A DNA stretch of 32,533 nucleotides from Thermoplasmatota archaeon. Lineage in GTDB: Archaea; Thermoplasmatota; Penumbrarchaeia; JASLWR01. The DNA lies in assembly GCA_030740765.1 (NCBI GenBank), contig JASLWR010000033.1, positions 1 to 32,533 of the forward strand, in the 5' to 3' direction. The notes beneath the pieces were generated by a model. It did no database searches, was not told where the DNA came from, and saw nothing but the letters and a program-made list of their open reading frames with translations. Positions 1 through 9,100 of this stretch are shown one piece after another (positions within the stretch are counted from its first letter, which is position 1; every line of letters starts with the position of its first letter). The translations under genes and the position numbers were made by a program.

Positions 1-185
<185 letters not shown>

Positions 186-316
186 ACATTCGGATTGTTT
201 ATTTTCATTTTCTTTCAGTCCGTTCTATTCGACGTCCCTACCATGGTGAATTTGGATATTAAGGGAAAATTAATTAAAGGACAATCGTGTTTAATGAGGA
301 GATAAAGGTGGTTTTT

Positions 317-895
317 ATGCTGTTTGGAAGCAAAAAAAAGAAGAATGAAGACGGCCAACGTCCGATAATGCCAACACGGGTCAAGGTCATCGAGAAGAAA
401 GAGCACTTCCTCCAGGTCCAGCGGACTATTAGTTCATATTCGGGTTACAAGGGATCGAGGAGAAAGGAAGATGACCTCGCGATTCGCAGAAGGGTATTGG
501 AGGAGATCGACAAGTCCCGAGAGGTCTTGACTGATATCCTCGAGGATGCCTACAACGATGGAGATACGAAGACCCAGCAGGAAGTTCGAAAAGCTCAGGA
601 CCAACTAGACGTTTTTTCCGACGAAGTTGACCTGGCAGAGAGCGGTCACAAATATTCCTTTTTCTCGGCTCAGAGATCCATCAGCGGTGGTATGATAAAG
701 CAGTTAACAAAATTCGACGCATCCATCATTGACCTGATGAACCAGCTGGTCAAAGCCGCAGCAAGGGTCCAGACCAAGTATCTCGGTAAGGATAGTTCCC
801 TTTCAACCGTAAAAGAGCTAAGAAAGATCAAACAGTACATAACCACAGCCAGGAACGAGTTCACGAACAGGATCGAATATATCAAGAAAATATAA
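317..895 (+). CDS. Small helical, charged protein of unknown function, first gene of the SPFH pair
   Basis: I do not recognise a family. I place the start at ATG 317 because AAAGGTG lies at 304-310, six bases upstream; the same frame is open from an ATG at 287 without such a site. From 317 the protein has 192 residues. It opens with a short hydrophobic MLF and a lysine cluster, then is almost wholly predicted helix rich in E, K, R and Q, with no signal peptide or membrane span. It ends 13 bases before the SPFH-like gene, whose ribosome site directly follows the stop, so the two are probably co-transcribed. In Bacillus subtilis a zinc-ribbon SPFH protein (YdjI) is encoded with the helical membrane-stress protein PspA. 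A comparable partner role here is inference; I do not see clear PspA sequence similarity. Confidence 0.75.
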   Translation: MLFGSKKKKNEDGQRPIMPTRVKVIEKKEHFLQVQRTISSYSGYKGSRRKEDDLAIRRRVLEEIDKSREVLTDILEDAYNDGDTKTQQEVRKAQDQLDVFSDEVDLAESGHKYSFFSAQRSISGGMIKQLTKFDASIIDLMNQLVKAAARVQTKYLGKDSSLSTVKELRKIKQYITTARNEFTNRIEYIKKI

Positions 896-896
896 T

Positions 897-902
897 GGAG
901 GT
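897..902 (+). promoter_or_regulatory. Strong ribosome binding site for the SPFH-like gene
   Basis: GGAGGT begins one base after the TAA of the upstream gene and sits six bases before ATG 909. It is complementary to the archaeal 16S 3' end and supports translational linkage of the pair. Confidence 0.75.
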
Positions 903-908
903 TTAAAG

Positions 909-2366
909 ATGTCAGAAGCATATAAGAAATGGCACTGGAAAGTGATCAAAGGTGCTCCGATACCCCCAGATCAGATAGTTGCCAGAATAATTGCAAAAGG
1001 CGAGGAGAAAGAACGTAAGTTCATTTTCAAGAAGGACATGCTAAAGGATATGACTATCGAGCCCAACGAATGCGCGGTGATAGTTACCGATGGCAAGGTT
1101 GAAGATGTAATCACGCAGACACGTATCAAGAAGTTATTCGGCATACTTGACAGGAAGAAATACAAGATTCTATTCATGGACATTGCACCCATAGAGTTGA
1201 TCTTTCCGGTTATAGCGTCGACAAAGGATCATATGCCAATAAAGGGCAAATGCACTTTAAGGTTCACACTGTCCTCCGAGAATGCCACCCAGGTTCTCAC
1301 GCTGATGAGGGCAAAGAGCCTTTTAACGAAAAAGTCGCTTCAGCAGAAGATCTACGACGAGATAGTATCAATGGTCTTCAAGAACCGGATAGCAAAGTAC
1401 AGCAAAGAAGAGTTCCACGGCAACGTCGATATAATAAAGGACATGGAAACCGCAGCCATGATCGAGATGCGGAAGACCTTCGCCATGTGGGGCATGTCTG
1501 TTGTGAAGATGTTCACAAACTGGAAGAAGACCATGCACGACGCGGTGGAGGAACACCGGACGAAGGCCGATCTTAAGACATCAAAGCACGAGATCGACCA
1601 TGATGCCTGGGCAGCCAAACAGCAGAGGAAACACGACAAGGTGGAGAAACTGCGCCAGGACAAGTGGGACCTGCGGCGGGGTGAAGTTTCCGGCAAGGAA
1701 TCACTGAAGACCACACACATGGATGCTTCCATCGAGCGGGACAAGATGAAGCATGAGCACAAGATAGACAAAAGTAAGGACATCTTCGATGAACAACTTC
1801 GAAGGAAAAAGTCTGTAGCCGAACTTGAGGCCGAGCAGGACGCACGGGAACTCGAACAGGCAATGGGAGCAAAACAGCAGCTCAACGCAATGAAGATGGC
1901 AAGGCAACAGCAGGCTATGGACCACCAGAATGCGCAGATGGGTATGCAAACCGGGGCAATGCAGTCAATCATGCAACAGGCCATCTCATCCGGAGCAGCT
2001 GATTCGGGTTCGCTTCAGGAGATGATGAGGCAGATGACCATGCAAAAAGCTCTCGATCGGGAAGGTTCCAAGGTAAAGGACCTGTCCACAGCCGAGGCCC
2101 AGAGGCACAATCTCGATACATACAAGGCCGCCGAGGATAGGGAGCGCGAACACCAGATAAACATGAACAAGGAAGCGGCACACCTCATGGAAGCCTCAAA
2201 ACAGCAGGGACCCCAAACCCTTGTACAGGGCGGAGGAGGAGTATCGACAAAGATGCATGTGGATGCAAACACGCCACCACCACCCGGAAGTGCGTGCTGG
2301 AACTGCGGAAAGACAGTGGAACCCGATTTTGCCATGTGCCCGTTCTGTGGAGAATCACTGAAATAA
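909..2366 (+). CDS. SPFH/Band-7-like protein with coiled coil and C-terminal zinc ribbon (YdjI-like)
   Basis: The protein has 485 residues. Residues 1-210 look like an SPFH (prohibitin/stomatin-like) domain: a beta-rich start with NECAVIVTDGKVEDV, a central alpha/beta part, and a helical end with FAMWGMSVVKMF where this family usually reads yG-l-v. Residues 210-320 are highly charged and likely coiled coil, and 310-410 is rich in Q and M. A double-CxxC zinc ribbon closes the protein (C463, C466, C477, C480, spacing C-x2-C-x10-C-x2-C). There is no membrane span, so contact with a membrane would be peripheral. SPFH proteins scaffold membrane microdomains, and the zinc-ribbon subtype is linked in Bacillus to PspA-type membrane stress. 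The SPFH call comes from pattern reading and is moderately sure; the zinc ribbon is plain. Confidence 0.75.
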   Translation: MSEAYKKWHWKVIKGAPIPPDQIVARIIAKGEEKERKFIFKKDMLKDMTIEPNECAVIVTDGKVEDVITQTRIKKLFGILDRKKYKILFMDIAPIELIFPVIASTKDHMPIKGKCTLRFTLSSENATQVLTLMRAKSLLTKKSLQQKIYDEIVSMVFKNRIAKYSKEEFHGNVDIIKDMETAAMIEMRKTFAMWGMSVVKMFTNWKKTMHDAVEEHRTKADLKTSKHEIDHDAWAAKQQRKHDKVEKLRQDKWDLRRGEVSGKESLKTTHMDASIERDKMKHEHKIDKSKDIFDEQLRRKKSVAELEAEQDARELEQAMGAKQQLNAMKMARQQQAMDHQNAQMGMQTGAMQSIMQQAISSGAADSGSLQEMMRQMTMQKALDREGSKVKDLSTAEAQRHNLDTYKAAEDREREHQINMNKEAAHLMEASKQQGPQTLVQGGGGVSTKMHVDANTPPPPGSACWNCGKTVEPDFAMCPFCGESLK

Positions 2367-2380
2367 TTTTTTTCAACAAC

Positions 2381-2408
2381 GCCCGTCCCTTACGGTACGG
2401 GCTTTTTT
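2381..2408 (+). terminator. Hairpin plus T-run downstream of the SPFH-like gene
   Basis: GCCCGT (2381-2386) pairs perfectly with ACGGGC (2397-2402) around a ten-base loop, followed at once by six T (2403-2408). It lies 14 bases after the stop codon. Confidence 0.7.
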
Positions 2409-2529
2409 CTATCTCTTTTATAGTGAATTATATTATTTCCCCTATTATTGGACTATGCAGTCTGCTTTATTTTTTTTGTTGATCCATACCGGACCCAAAG
2501 TTGAGAAATCATGATAATTCCGAAGAAAA

Positions 2530-2538
2530 GTATTATTA
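2530..2538 (+). promoter_or_regulatory. TATA-like element before the SRP RNA
   Basis: GTATTATTA, preceded by a purine-rich stretch that could act as BRE, is centred about 28 bases before the inferred 5' end of the SRP RNA near 2562. The spacing suits archaeal TBP/TFB promoters. Confidence 0.5.
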
Positions 2539-2561
2539 TCTAAAAAGAGATTGGCGGGGCT

Positions 2562-2886
2562 TGCCAGGCTAGGTCGGGGGGTTGAACGTCCCCTATATGT
2601 TCTCGGACATACCGAAATCGTTCTAAGCGGAGACCGAATGTCCGGAGGCGGCACAACCAGTAGGATATTAATCCGTAGGATTGCGATGAGTTCTCGTCTC
2701 ATGTGGTTAAAGGTTGTTTCGGTGTTGCCGGAGGGCAATTCCCGTTTCATTCACCATGGGTACCGGGTGAGGCCCGGAAGGGAGCAGCCTTACCGTGGAC
2801 TCTTAACGCTCTTGAGGTAGCGGGGACGAGCTTGATAACGGGTCATTGATGTCAGACCAGGATGTCCACTCCGGTCGTGCCTGGTT
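2562..2886 (+). ncRNA. Archaeal signal recognition particle RNA (7S RNA)
   Basis: About 325 nt. The 5' domain has the archaeal Alu signature GTCGGGGGGTT followed by CGTCCCC (2573-2593). The S domain has the near-universal helix 8: GGAA tetraloop at 2776-2779 within GGCCCGGAAGGGAGCAGCC (2771-2789), the Ffh/SRP54 binding site. The ends pair as helix 1: CCAGGC (2564-2569) with GCCTGG (2879-2884). Six T follow (2885-2890) as a likely terminator. The RNA is the scaffold of SRP with SRP19 and SRP54 and directs ribosomes making secreted proteins to the membrane. The exact ends are estimated from helix 1. Short ORFs on either strand here are accidental. Confidence 0.95.
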
Positions 2887-2937
2887 TTTTGATTTCGCTA
2901 AATTCTTATTCAACAGATATTTTTTGCGTGGTTTATT

Positions 2938-3591
2938 ATGGGCGGTAGTGATGATATCAGGCTCGTAGTCTTCGATATGGACGGCGTTCTAGTTGATTAT
3001 TTTTCATCCTGGGTATGGGTACACGACCATTTCGGTACCTGTAACGACCATTCCCTCGCCAGTTATATTTCCGGTGACATCGATGATCATGAGTTCATCC
3101 GGCGGGACGTCGACCTGTGGTTTGGAAAACAGGACAAAATCCACATATCAATGATAAAAAAAATTTTGAATTCCATCCCGATCATGGAAGGAGTTGGGGA
3201 TACTATATCTGCGCTGAAGGATAAAGGAATAAAATGTGTAATTATAAGCGGTGGACTGGATATGCTGTCACAAAATCTCGTAAAGAGATTCGGATTCGAT
3301 CTAGCCCTATCCAACTCACTTGAGGTGGATGGGGAAGGATATCTCACCGGAGAGGGAATCGTTAACGTGAAATTGAATGACAAGGCAACTGCCCTGATCA
3401 ATTTGCAAGAACGATTGGGTGTTTTACCAGGAGAGTGCGCTGCAATAGGGGACTCACGTATTGACGTTAATATGTTCATTCATTCCGGTTTGTCAATAGC
3501 CTTCAATCCGGAAGGTACATATGTTGTGAAAAATGCAGATTTTGTAGTATATAAAAAGGACCTTAAAGAGATATTGAAATATTTGTTATAA
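2938..3591 (+). CDS. HAD-superfamily phosphatase, phosphoserine-phosphatase-like
   Basis: The 217-residue length fits SerB-type phosphatases. All four HAD motifs are present: motif I DMDGVLVD with nucleophile D13 and acid/base D15, motif II serine in ISGG (S104), motif III lysine near K149, and motif IV GDSRID with metal-binding D172 and D176. The segment between motifs I and II is helical, as in the C1-cap subclass to which phosphoserine phosphatase belongs. The likely reaction is dephosphorylation of a small phosphomonoester, perhaps phosphoserine in serine synthesis, but paralogues act on other substrates and no serA or serC neighbour is visible. No clear ribosome binding site precedes ATG 2938, so a short or absent leader is possible. 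It follows the SRP RNA by about 50 bases. Confidence 0.85.
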   Translation: MGGSDDIRLVVFDMDGVLVDYFSSWVWVHDHFGTCNDHSLASYISGDIDDHEFIRRDVDLWFGKQDKIHISMIKKILNSIPIMEGVGDTISALKDKGIKCVIISGGLDMLSQNLVKRFGFDLALSNSLEVDGEGYLTGEGIVNVKLNDKATALINLQERLGVLPGECAAIGDSRIDVNMFIHSGLSIAFNPEGTYVVKNADFVVYKKDLKEILKYLL

Positions 3592-3681
3592 AGCTGAATA
3601 TTATATTTTAACAGGTAACAAAAGACGCCATAAAAGATCAAAAATATCTTTCCCTATAACAATATAATTTACATTTTACAA

Positions 3682-3707
3682 TCGTTTCGAGCAACCCCCT
3701 GAAACGA
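3682..3707. repeat. Inverted repeat upstream of the transglutaminase-like gene
   Basis: TCGTTTC (3682-3688) and GAAACGA (3701-3707) form a perfect seven-base inverted repeat with a twelve-base spacer. A TATA-like GTATATTA follows immediately (3708-3715). The position suits an operator overlapping a promoter or a terminator of the upstream HAD gene; there is no T-run. Confidence 0.4.
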
Positions 3708-3756
3708 GTATATTAGTACAAAAGATAAAAATAATGTGATACGCATACTGATATGC

Positions 3757-5355
3757 ATGCGGGACTATGACGTGAGACCACCCTTCGATACACCTCCACC
3801 AAAAGAGAAACCGAAGAAAATTCGTCGAAAAAGGAACTGGGGTTCTACGATCTCGAACCTTTTAACAAAAGGCATAGCCCTGACGGTTTTGGTCTTGCTC
3901 ATTCTAGTTATGGTACTTCCCAGCTGGAAACCCTACCGGGAGAGTTTGATGGAATATCTCACAGCCGGCCTTGAATATTATCAAGAGGACCCCGAGTTCT
4001 CTGAGTTTATGGTTGAGCGAATTCTTACCCTTAAATCCAGCGGTGGTGAATTGGATTACACCCTTACAATGACAGTTCCAAAAAACAGCAAGATCAATGA
4101 TTACGAGATACAAAAGGTCATCAAGTTCGAAAGTTCGAACTCTCATATACAAGGGAAGCTTGAACAAACCTCCGATCTGGTATACTGGAAAGGGACAATT
4201 TCGGGGGAACAAACTGTCTCGATTAGCGTAACCTATCACCTGCGGGGCTATACTGCGGATTGGAATATTAATACGAAGAATACGGGGACCGTCGATGATT
4301 ATTTGGGCCGTAATTGGACGCGTGAATCGAAAGATGTGTTAATCACAAACGGAATGAAAGACAATTATACGATGGACCGATGGGAGGTTTATGACGATAG
4401 CGCCAAAACCCGCCCTTTACCTTACCGTGACATTGATGGAGATGGTATAGTGCCGGATTATAGGATAGCACCCAACAATCCTACCTTGAATTCATTGGCC
4501 CATCATCTGGTAGGAAATGAGAAAAACGTCTACATGATGGCATTCAAGATATACGATTTCATCGACAACGGCGGCGTGTTCAATAATATAACATACGGGT
4601 GGGAAGGCGGTGGTTTCGCATATCCTACTCAAGACCAAATGGCAGACGATCAGGCACGGTACTTCGGCAAACCAAAACCAGCAAACGTCACTCTCAATGA
4701 CGGTTACGGGGATTGTGACGATCAGGCGATCTTATTCATTTCGCTGGCCCGTGCAGTGGGAATCCCTGCATGGCTCGAAGCCGGTGCACTTTACAATGAG
4801 TTCGGGGCAAATCCGGATGACAGGTGGGAAGGACACGGTTGGGCAAAGATGCTTGTTCCCATGAAGGATGGAAAATTGGAGGAACCCTGCGTGGATCCTG
4901 TGAACAATCTGTTTCTGAAAAGGGATGCGAACCGATATTCGGACTGGGAAGATCCCGGCGGAGAGAGAAGTGAATATCAATTCTCGATAAAGGACATTCG
5001 CGATAAATCATACCTGAAAGATGATGATGACGTTAACCTTGCCCTCAAAACACTTTTCACCAATAACGGAATAAAAGGCCTACCCAATGATGCGAAGATC
5101 AAGAAGATAGATAGTTACCATTGGAAAATCACGGATATAGATGGTAAAGAGCTTTATAACATTCAGGATTTTAATACCGAGCTTAAAATATTTAAAAAGA
5201 AGCCCGACATTCCTCAAAGCCCCCTGGATATCGAGAACTATTACACGTCGTGGACTTATTTGATAAAAGACCAATCCCCAAGACCTACATTCAGTGAGGA
5301 TCATATCACGCATTTCTTCAACCAATACAAGAGCAATCTTGAGATCAAGGTCTAA
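3757..5355 (+). CDS. Membrane-anchored transglutaminase-like protein
   Basis: The frame is open from a GTG at 3736; I prefer ATG 3757 (532 residues), though neither start has a clear ribosome site. A basic, proline-rich cytoplasmic tail (KEKPKKIRRKRN) precedes one membrane span at about residues 38-56; the rest is predicted to be outside. The core has the papain-like transglutaminase triad: Cys in YGDCDDQA (C320), His in GHGWAKM (H360) and Asp in CVDPVN (D380), numbered from ATG 3757. A segment of about 130 residues upstream looks like a beta-sandwich. Members of this superfamily cross-link, hydrolyse or modify peptides at the cell surface, and the substrate cannot be told here. With all three catalytic residues present it is probably an active enzyme. 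It stands alone between the HAD gene and the flavodoxin remnant. Confidence 0.85.
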   Translation: MRDYDVRPPFDTPPPKEKPKKIRRKRNWGSTISNLLTKGIALTVLVLLILVMVLPSWKPYRESLMEYLTAGLEYYQEDPEFSEFMVERILTLKSSGGELDYTLTMTVPKNSKINDYEIQKVIKFESSNSHIQGKLEQTSDLVYWKGTISGEQTVSISVTYHLRGYTADWNINTKNTGTVDDYLGRNWTRESKDVLITNGMKDNYTMDRWEVYDDSAKTRPLPYRDIDGDGIVPDYRIAPNNPTLNSLAHHLVGNEKNVYMMAFKIYDFIDNGGVFNNITYGWEGGGFAYPTQDQMADDQARYFGKPKPANVTLNDGYGDCDDQAILFISLARAVGIPAWLEAGALYNEFGANPDDRWEGHGWAKMLVPMKDGKLEEPCVDPVNNLFLKRDANRYSDWEDPGGERSEYQFSIKDIRDKSYLKDDDDVNLALKTLFTNNGIKGLPNDAKIKKIDSYHWKITDIDGKELYNIQDFNTELKIFKKKPDIPQSPLDIENYYTSWTYLIKDQSPRPTFSEDHITHFFNQYKSNLEIKV

Positions 5356-5517
5356 AACGGTATTTCGAGAGTATTTAGAATCCAAGGTTGAATGAATTCT
5401 GACGCTGGAATCCGAATATTCTCAGGTGTATTATACTTTATCATCCAACAAACGTTGACTACTGAGGAAACTTAGGACAGGTTCCCGAATATTTTTTTTC
5501 AGCATCATTGGAAGAAG

Positions 5518-5914
5518 GTGATTATTCTGAATATCGGAATTATCGTTTATTCCCAGACCGGTAACACGCATTCCGTAGACATGAAACTAAGGAAAAATAT
5601 TCGAATCACTTCCCGAACTCGGGAATTATAAGGCCCTGGTTTTCGCCGCCCCGGTAGAGGCATTTTCGCTGTCGGGGGTAATGAAAAGTTATCTTGAGTA
5701 TATTTCGTCATTGAAGGGAAAGAAAGTAGCCTGTTTTGTCACCAAGGCCCTGCCCTTTCACTGGACCGGGGGGAACCGTGCAATCTCAATCATGAGAAAA
5801 AACTGCGAGAAAATGGGTGGAAAGGTCTATGGAACGGGAATCGTGATCTGGAGGCATAAGCACCGTATAGAAAGGATCAAAAATCTTCTGGAAAGATTCG
5901 GTGAATTGTTTTGA
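5518..5914 (+). pseudogene. Broken flavodoxin-family gene (frameshift and internal loss)
   Basis: Two fragments in different frames together resemble one flavodoxin. The first starts at GTG 5518 (AGAAGG just upstream), reads NIGIIVYSQTGNT (the FMN phosphate loop) and HSVDMKLRKN, and stops at TAA 5629-5631. The second frame, usable from about 5590, reads ELGNYKALVFAAPVEAFSLSGVMKSYLEY, then KVACFVTKALPFHWTGGNRAI and a normal C-terminus ending at TGA 5912-5914. The 30-40 residues that normally separate these parts are missing and the frame changes near 5590-5625. In intact relatives this is a small FMN electron carrier. ATG 5681 could start a 77-residue remnant, but without the FMN loop it would not bind flavin. 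A sequencing error could explain the frame change but not the missing segment. Confidence 0.75.
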
Positions 5915-5940
5915 TATTGTAGTCCATAGAGGATATATAA

Positions 5941-5996
5941 TGGGATCCGAAACAATTATATTCGCCGAGAATTAACTCTCGCTCTCCAAGATCCCA
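5941..5996. repeat. Nested inverted repeat in the leader region of the triple-fusion gene
   Basis: TGGGATC (5941-5947) pairs with GATCCCA (5990-5996). Inside, CGAGA (5966-5970) pairs with TCTCG (5977-5981) with a six-base loop. It lies between the flavodoxin remnant and the fusion gene. It could be a transcript end or a regulatory leader; there is no T-run to make it a standard terminator. Confidence 0.4.
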
Positions 5997-6095
5997 ATAG
6001 ATTGGTTTTATATTTCAATGGTTTATGTTGTACTATGACTTAATCGATACGAGATGATTTATTATAATAAAAAAACCATAACTTGAAAAGGGAAT

Positions 6096-6102
6096 AAAGG
6101 AG
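6096..6102 (+). promoter_or_regulatory. Ribosome binding site of the triple-fusion gene
   Basis: AAAGGAG ends six bases before ATG 6109 and fixes this start. A TATA-like TTTATTATA at about 6058-6066 could serve as promoter, with a short leader. Confidence 0.65.
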
Positions 6103-6108
6103 TATAAT

Positions 6109-9100
6109 ATGGTCGAAAAACAGTGGCAGGAGTGGTTGGCTGATAAGGTTGTGAAACCTCAAGATGCTCTTTCTCACATCCGAAACGGGCAGACAATATT
6201 TATTGGATCGGGTAGTGCCGAACCCCTCTTACTTACCAAAACACTTGAAGAAATGGCCTTTCGGTTTGCGGACATCCGGCTTATTCACATGATGGCGCAG
6301 GGAGAATCGAGATTGGCTCGACCCGAACTAGTTAACAGTTTTCGATACAATACTTTTTTCATTGGTCGAGGGTTGGAGTCGGCGTTGGCTGAGGGTATAG
6401 CGGATTACACTCCTATCAATCTGAGCGAGCTTCCCGATGCCATCGCAGATGGGATCATTTGCCTGGATGTCGCTCTCATCCAGGTTTCCATACCGGATTC
6501 ATCGGGTAAATGCAGCCTGGGTGTATCCGTGGATATCGCAAAGGCCGCTGTTGAGAACGCCGAACTGGTGATAGCACAAGTTAACCGGAACATGCCCGTT
6601 ACGCTGGGGGATACCCACATTTCCGTTGAGCATATCGACTACCTAGTTCAAGGCAATGCTCCCCTTATAGAGGTCCCGTCCCCTGGACTGGATCCCATCT
6701 CGCTTACAATCGGACGACATATCGCCAATTTAATAAGAGACGGAATGACGTTACATTTCGACCGCACCCCCATAAGTTCGGCTACAACGAGATATCTGGA
6801 TAGTAAAAATGACCTTGGAATTCACACCGATATTATTACGGACGATCTTCTCCGTTTGATAAGGTCGGGTGCGGTTACCAACGGGAAGAAAAAGATAAAC
6901 AAGGGAACCACGGTTGCCACAATCGCCTTGGGATCATATGATCTCTATGAAGCTGTGAATGAAAATCCCGATATCAGGCTGTACCCCATCGACTACGTGA
7001 ACAATCCATTTGTCATTTCCAAAAACGACAATATGGTATCGATCTTTACTATTCAAGAGATGGAACTTAGCGGTCTTGCTAGAGTTGACACGAAGAGCGT
7101 TTCGAACATTCGAAGTTTTCCCAGCAGTACTGATTTCATTGACGGTACCCGCCGCGCAAAGAACGGTCTCGTTATCATGGCCTTGTACTCTACCAATGTA
7201 GACGGTCAGCAATCCAGGATCGTTCCCGAAAGCACTGGTCAGGGAGTATATTTCAATCGGGCAAAAGTGGATATTGTTGTTACTGAGTATGGTTCGGTTT
7301 ATTTACGCGGATTATCCATCCGAGAAAGAGCTATAGCACTGATCTCTATTGCGCACCCCAAGTTTAGAAAACAGCTTTTAGAGGAAGCGAAACAGTACCA
7401 ATACGTATCAAAGGATCTCTTTATCCCTATAAATCCAGGTTGCATTTATCCCCACCAGTATTCATTCCGACATACTTTCTATGGCAGATATTCACCCAAG
7501 TCCGGCTCAGACCCCACACAATCCATGGAAGCGAGACCATATTCTATCGATGAACCAATTTCCACCGACAGTCATTCAACAGAACTCAATGTTTTTTTCC
7601 GGCCGGTAAAACCCTCGGACGCACGCAGGATACAGCGTATGTTCTATTCCCTATCGGAAGAGACGATAAGGATGAGATACCACGGTGCAGTGAAAACGCT
7701 AACCGCCGAGGACCTGCAGGGTATTACCAATATCGATTACAGCCAGGATGTAGCGATCATAGGACTGATCGGACCTCCCAGCAATCCAAGGATAATAGCA
7801 GAAGGCCGATACATGTACAATCGGGCCAACCGAATGGGTGAGTTCGATATAGTTGTCACCGAGGAGGTACAGGGAAGAGGCATCGGAACGTTTCTTGCCA
7901 ATTATCTGAAAAAAATAGCATATTCACGGGGTCTCGCAGGGGTTTACGCCGAAGTGATAGTTGACAACGCACCCACCATGGCATTGCTGAGCAAGGCCTG
8001 GTCCACTGCCGAAAAGCATTTTGATTCGGGGATATGTATTTTCATGCTTCGTTTCCCCGAAGAGGATATTGAACGACCCAAGGACAGCATCATAGTCTAT
8101 TCGGGGCGATTCAATGATTATTCTTATGGAGAAGGACATCCGTTCCGACCCGATCGGGCAGGTTCCACACTCCGCCTGATTAACAGGGAAGGATTCCTAA
8201 AGGAACCCTGGATGCGTGTGGAGGAACCAAGATTGATTGGAAGAGAGCGGTTGATAGAATCCCACGAACCGGCCTTCATAGAAGCCCTCGAAAAGGCAAA
8301 CTCAGGCGAATGGGACGAGTCATTGCTAAAATTCAATCTTGGGGGGGAGGATACCCCCGTTTTTAAAAATCTTTTCGATTACGTTCTTCTATATACTTCT
8401 GCTACGCTAACCGGTGTTGATCTTATTATAAATGAGAACGCAAATGTCGTTTTCAATCCTCTTGGGGGTTTTCACCATGCCAGTCGTAACTGGGCTGAAG
8501 GCTTTTGCTACGTGAACGATGTAATAGTGGCAATCGACGCCTTCCTAGCGCACGGATTGAGGGTCGCCTATATCGATATCGACGCACATCATGGGAACGG
8601 TGTTCAGAGCGCCTATTACAAGGATGACCGGGTGTTGACCATCTCATTACATCAGTCGGGTAAGACATTATATCCCTGGTCCGGATTTGAAAATGAGATT
8701 GGGGAGAAAAAGGGCCGGGGCTACAATATTAATATTCCGCTACCTCCCGGGACTGATGATGAGTCATACGAGATGGTATTGGATGGGATCGTTACAAAAG
8801 CGGTAACCCGATTCCAGCCCAATGTGGTAGTAGCTGTTGTTGGGGCAGATACACACAAGAACGATCCCTTGACAGATCTTAACCTTACTAATAACGGGAT
8901 GGTGGAAGCGATAAAGCGGATCCGGGATTACAGCAATCAACTTCTCATGCTAGGAGGGGGTGGTTATAATGTTAAATCCACATCGCAGGCTTGGTGCAGG
9001 ATGTGGGCTGCTGCAAATCGAAAAGATTCGATGCCGGTCTATTTAACCGTCCTTGGAGGAACATTCATGTCCTCGGAGGGCCTTGAGGGGGGGGGGATAG

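Noticed and set aside
1352-1984. A 210-codon minus-strand open frame inside the SPFH-like gene
   Set aside because: Its translation is Ser/Cys-rich low-complexity sequence, the mirror of the charged coiled-coil codons on the other strand, with no ribosome site.
2445-2820. Open frames on both strands across 2445-2820
   Set aside because: They lie on the SRP RNA, whose conserved stems fully explain the sequence.
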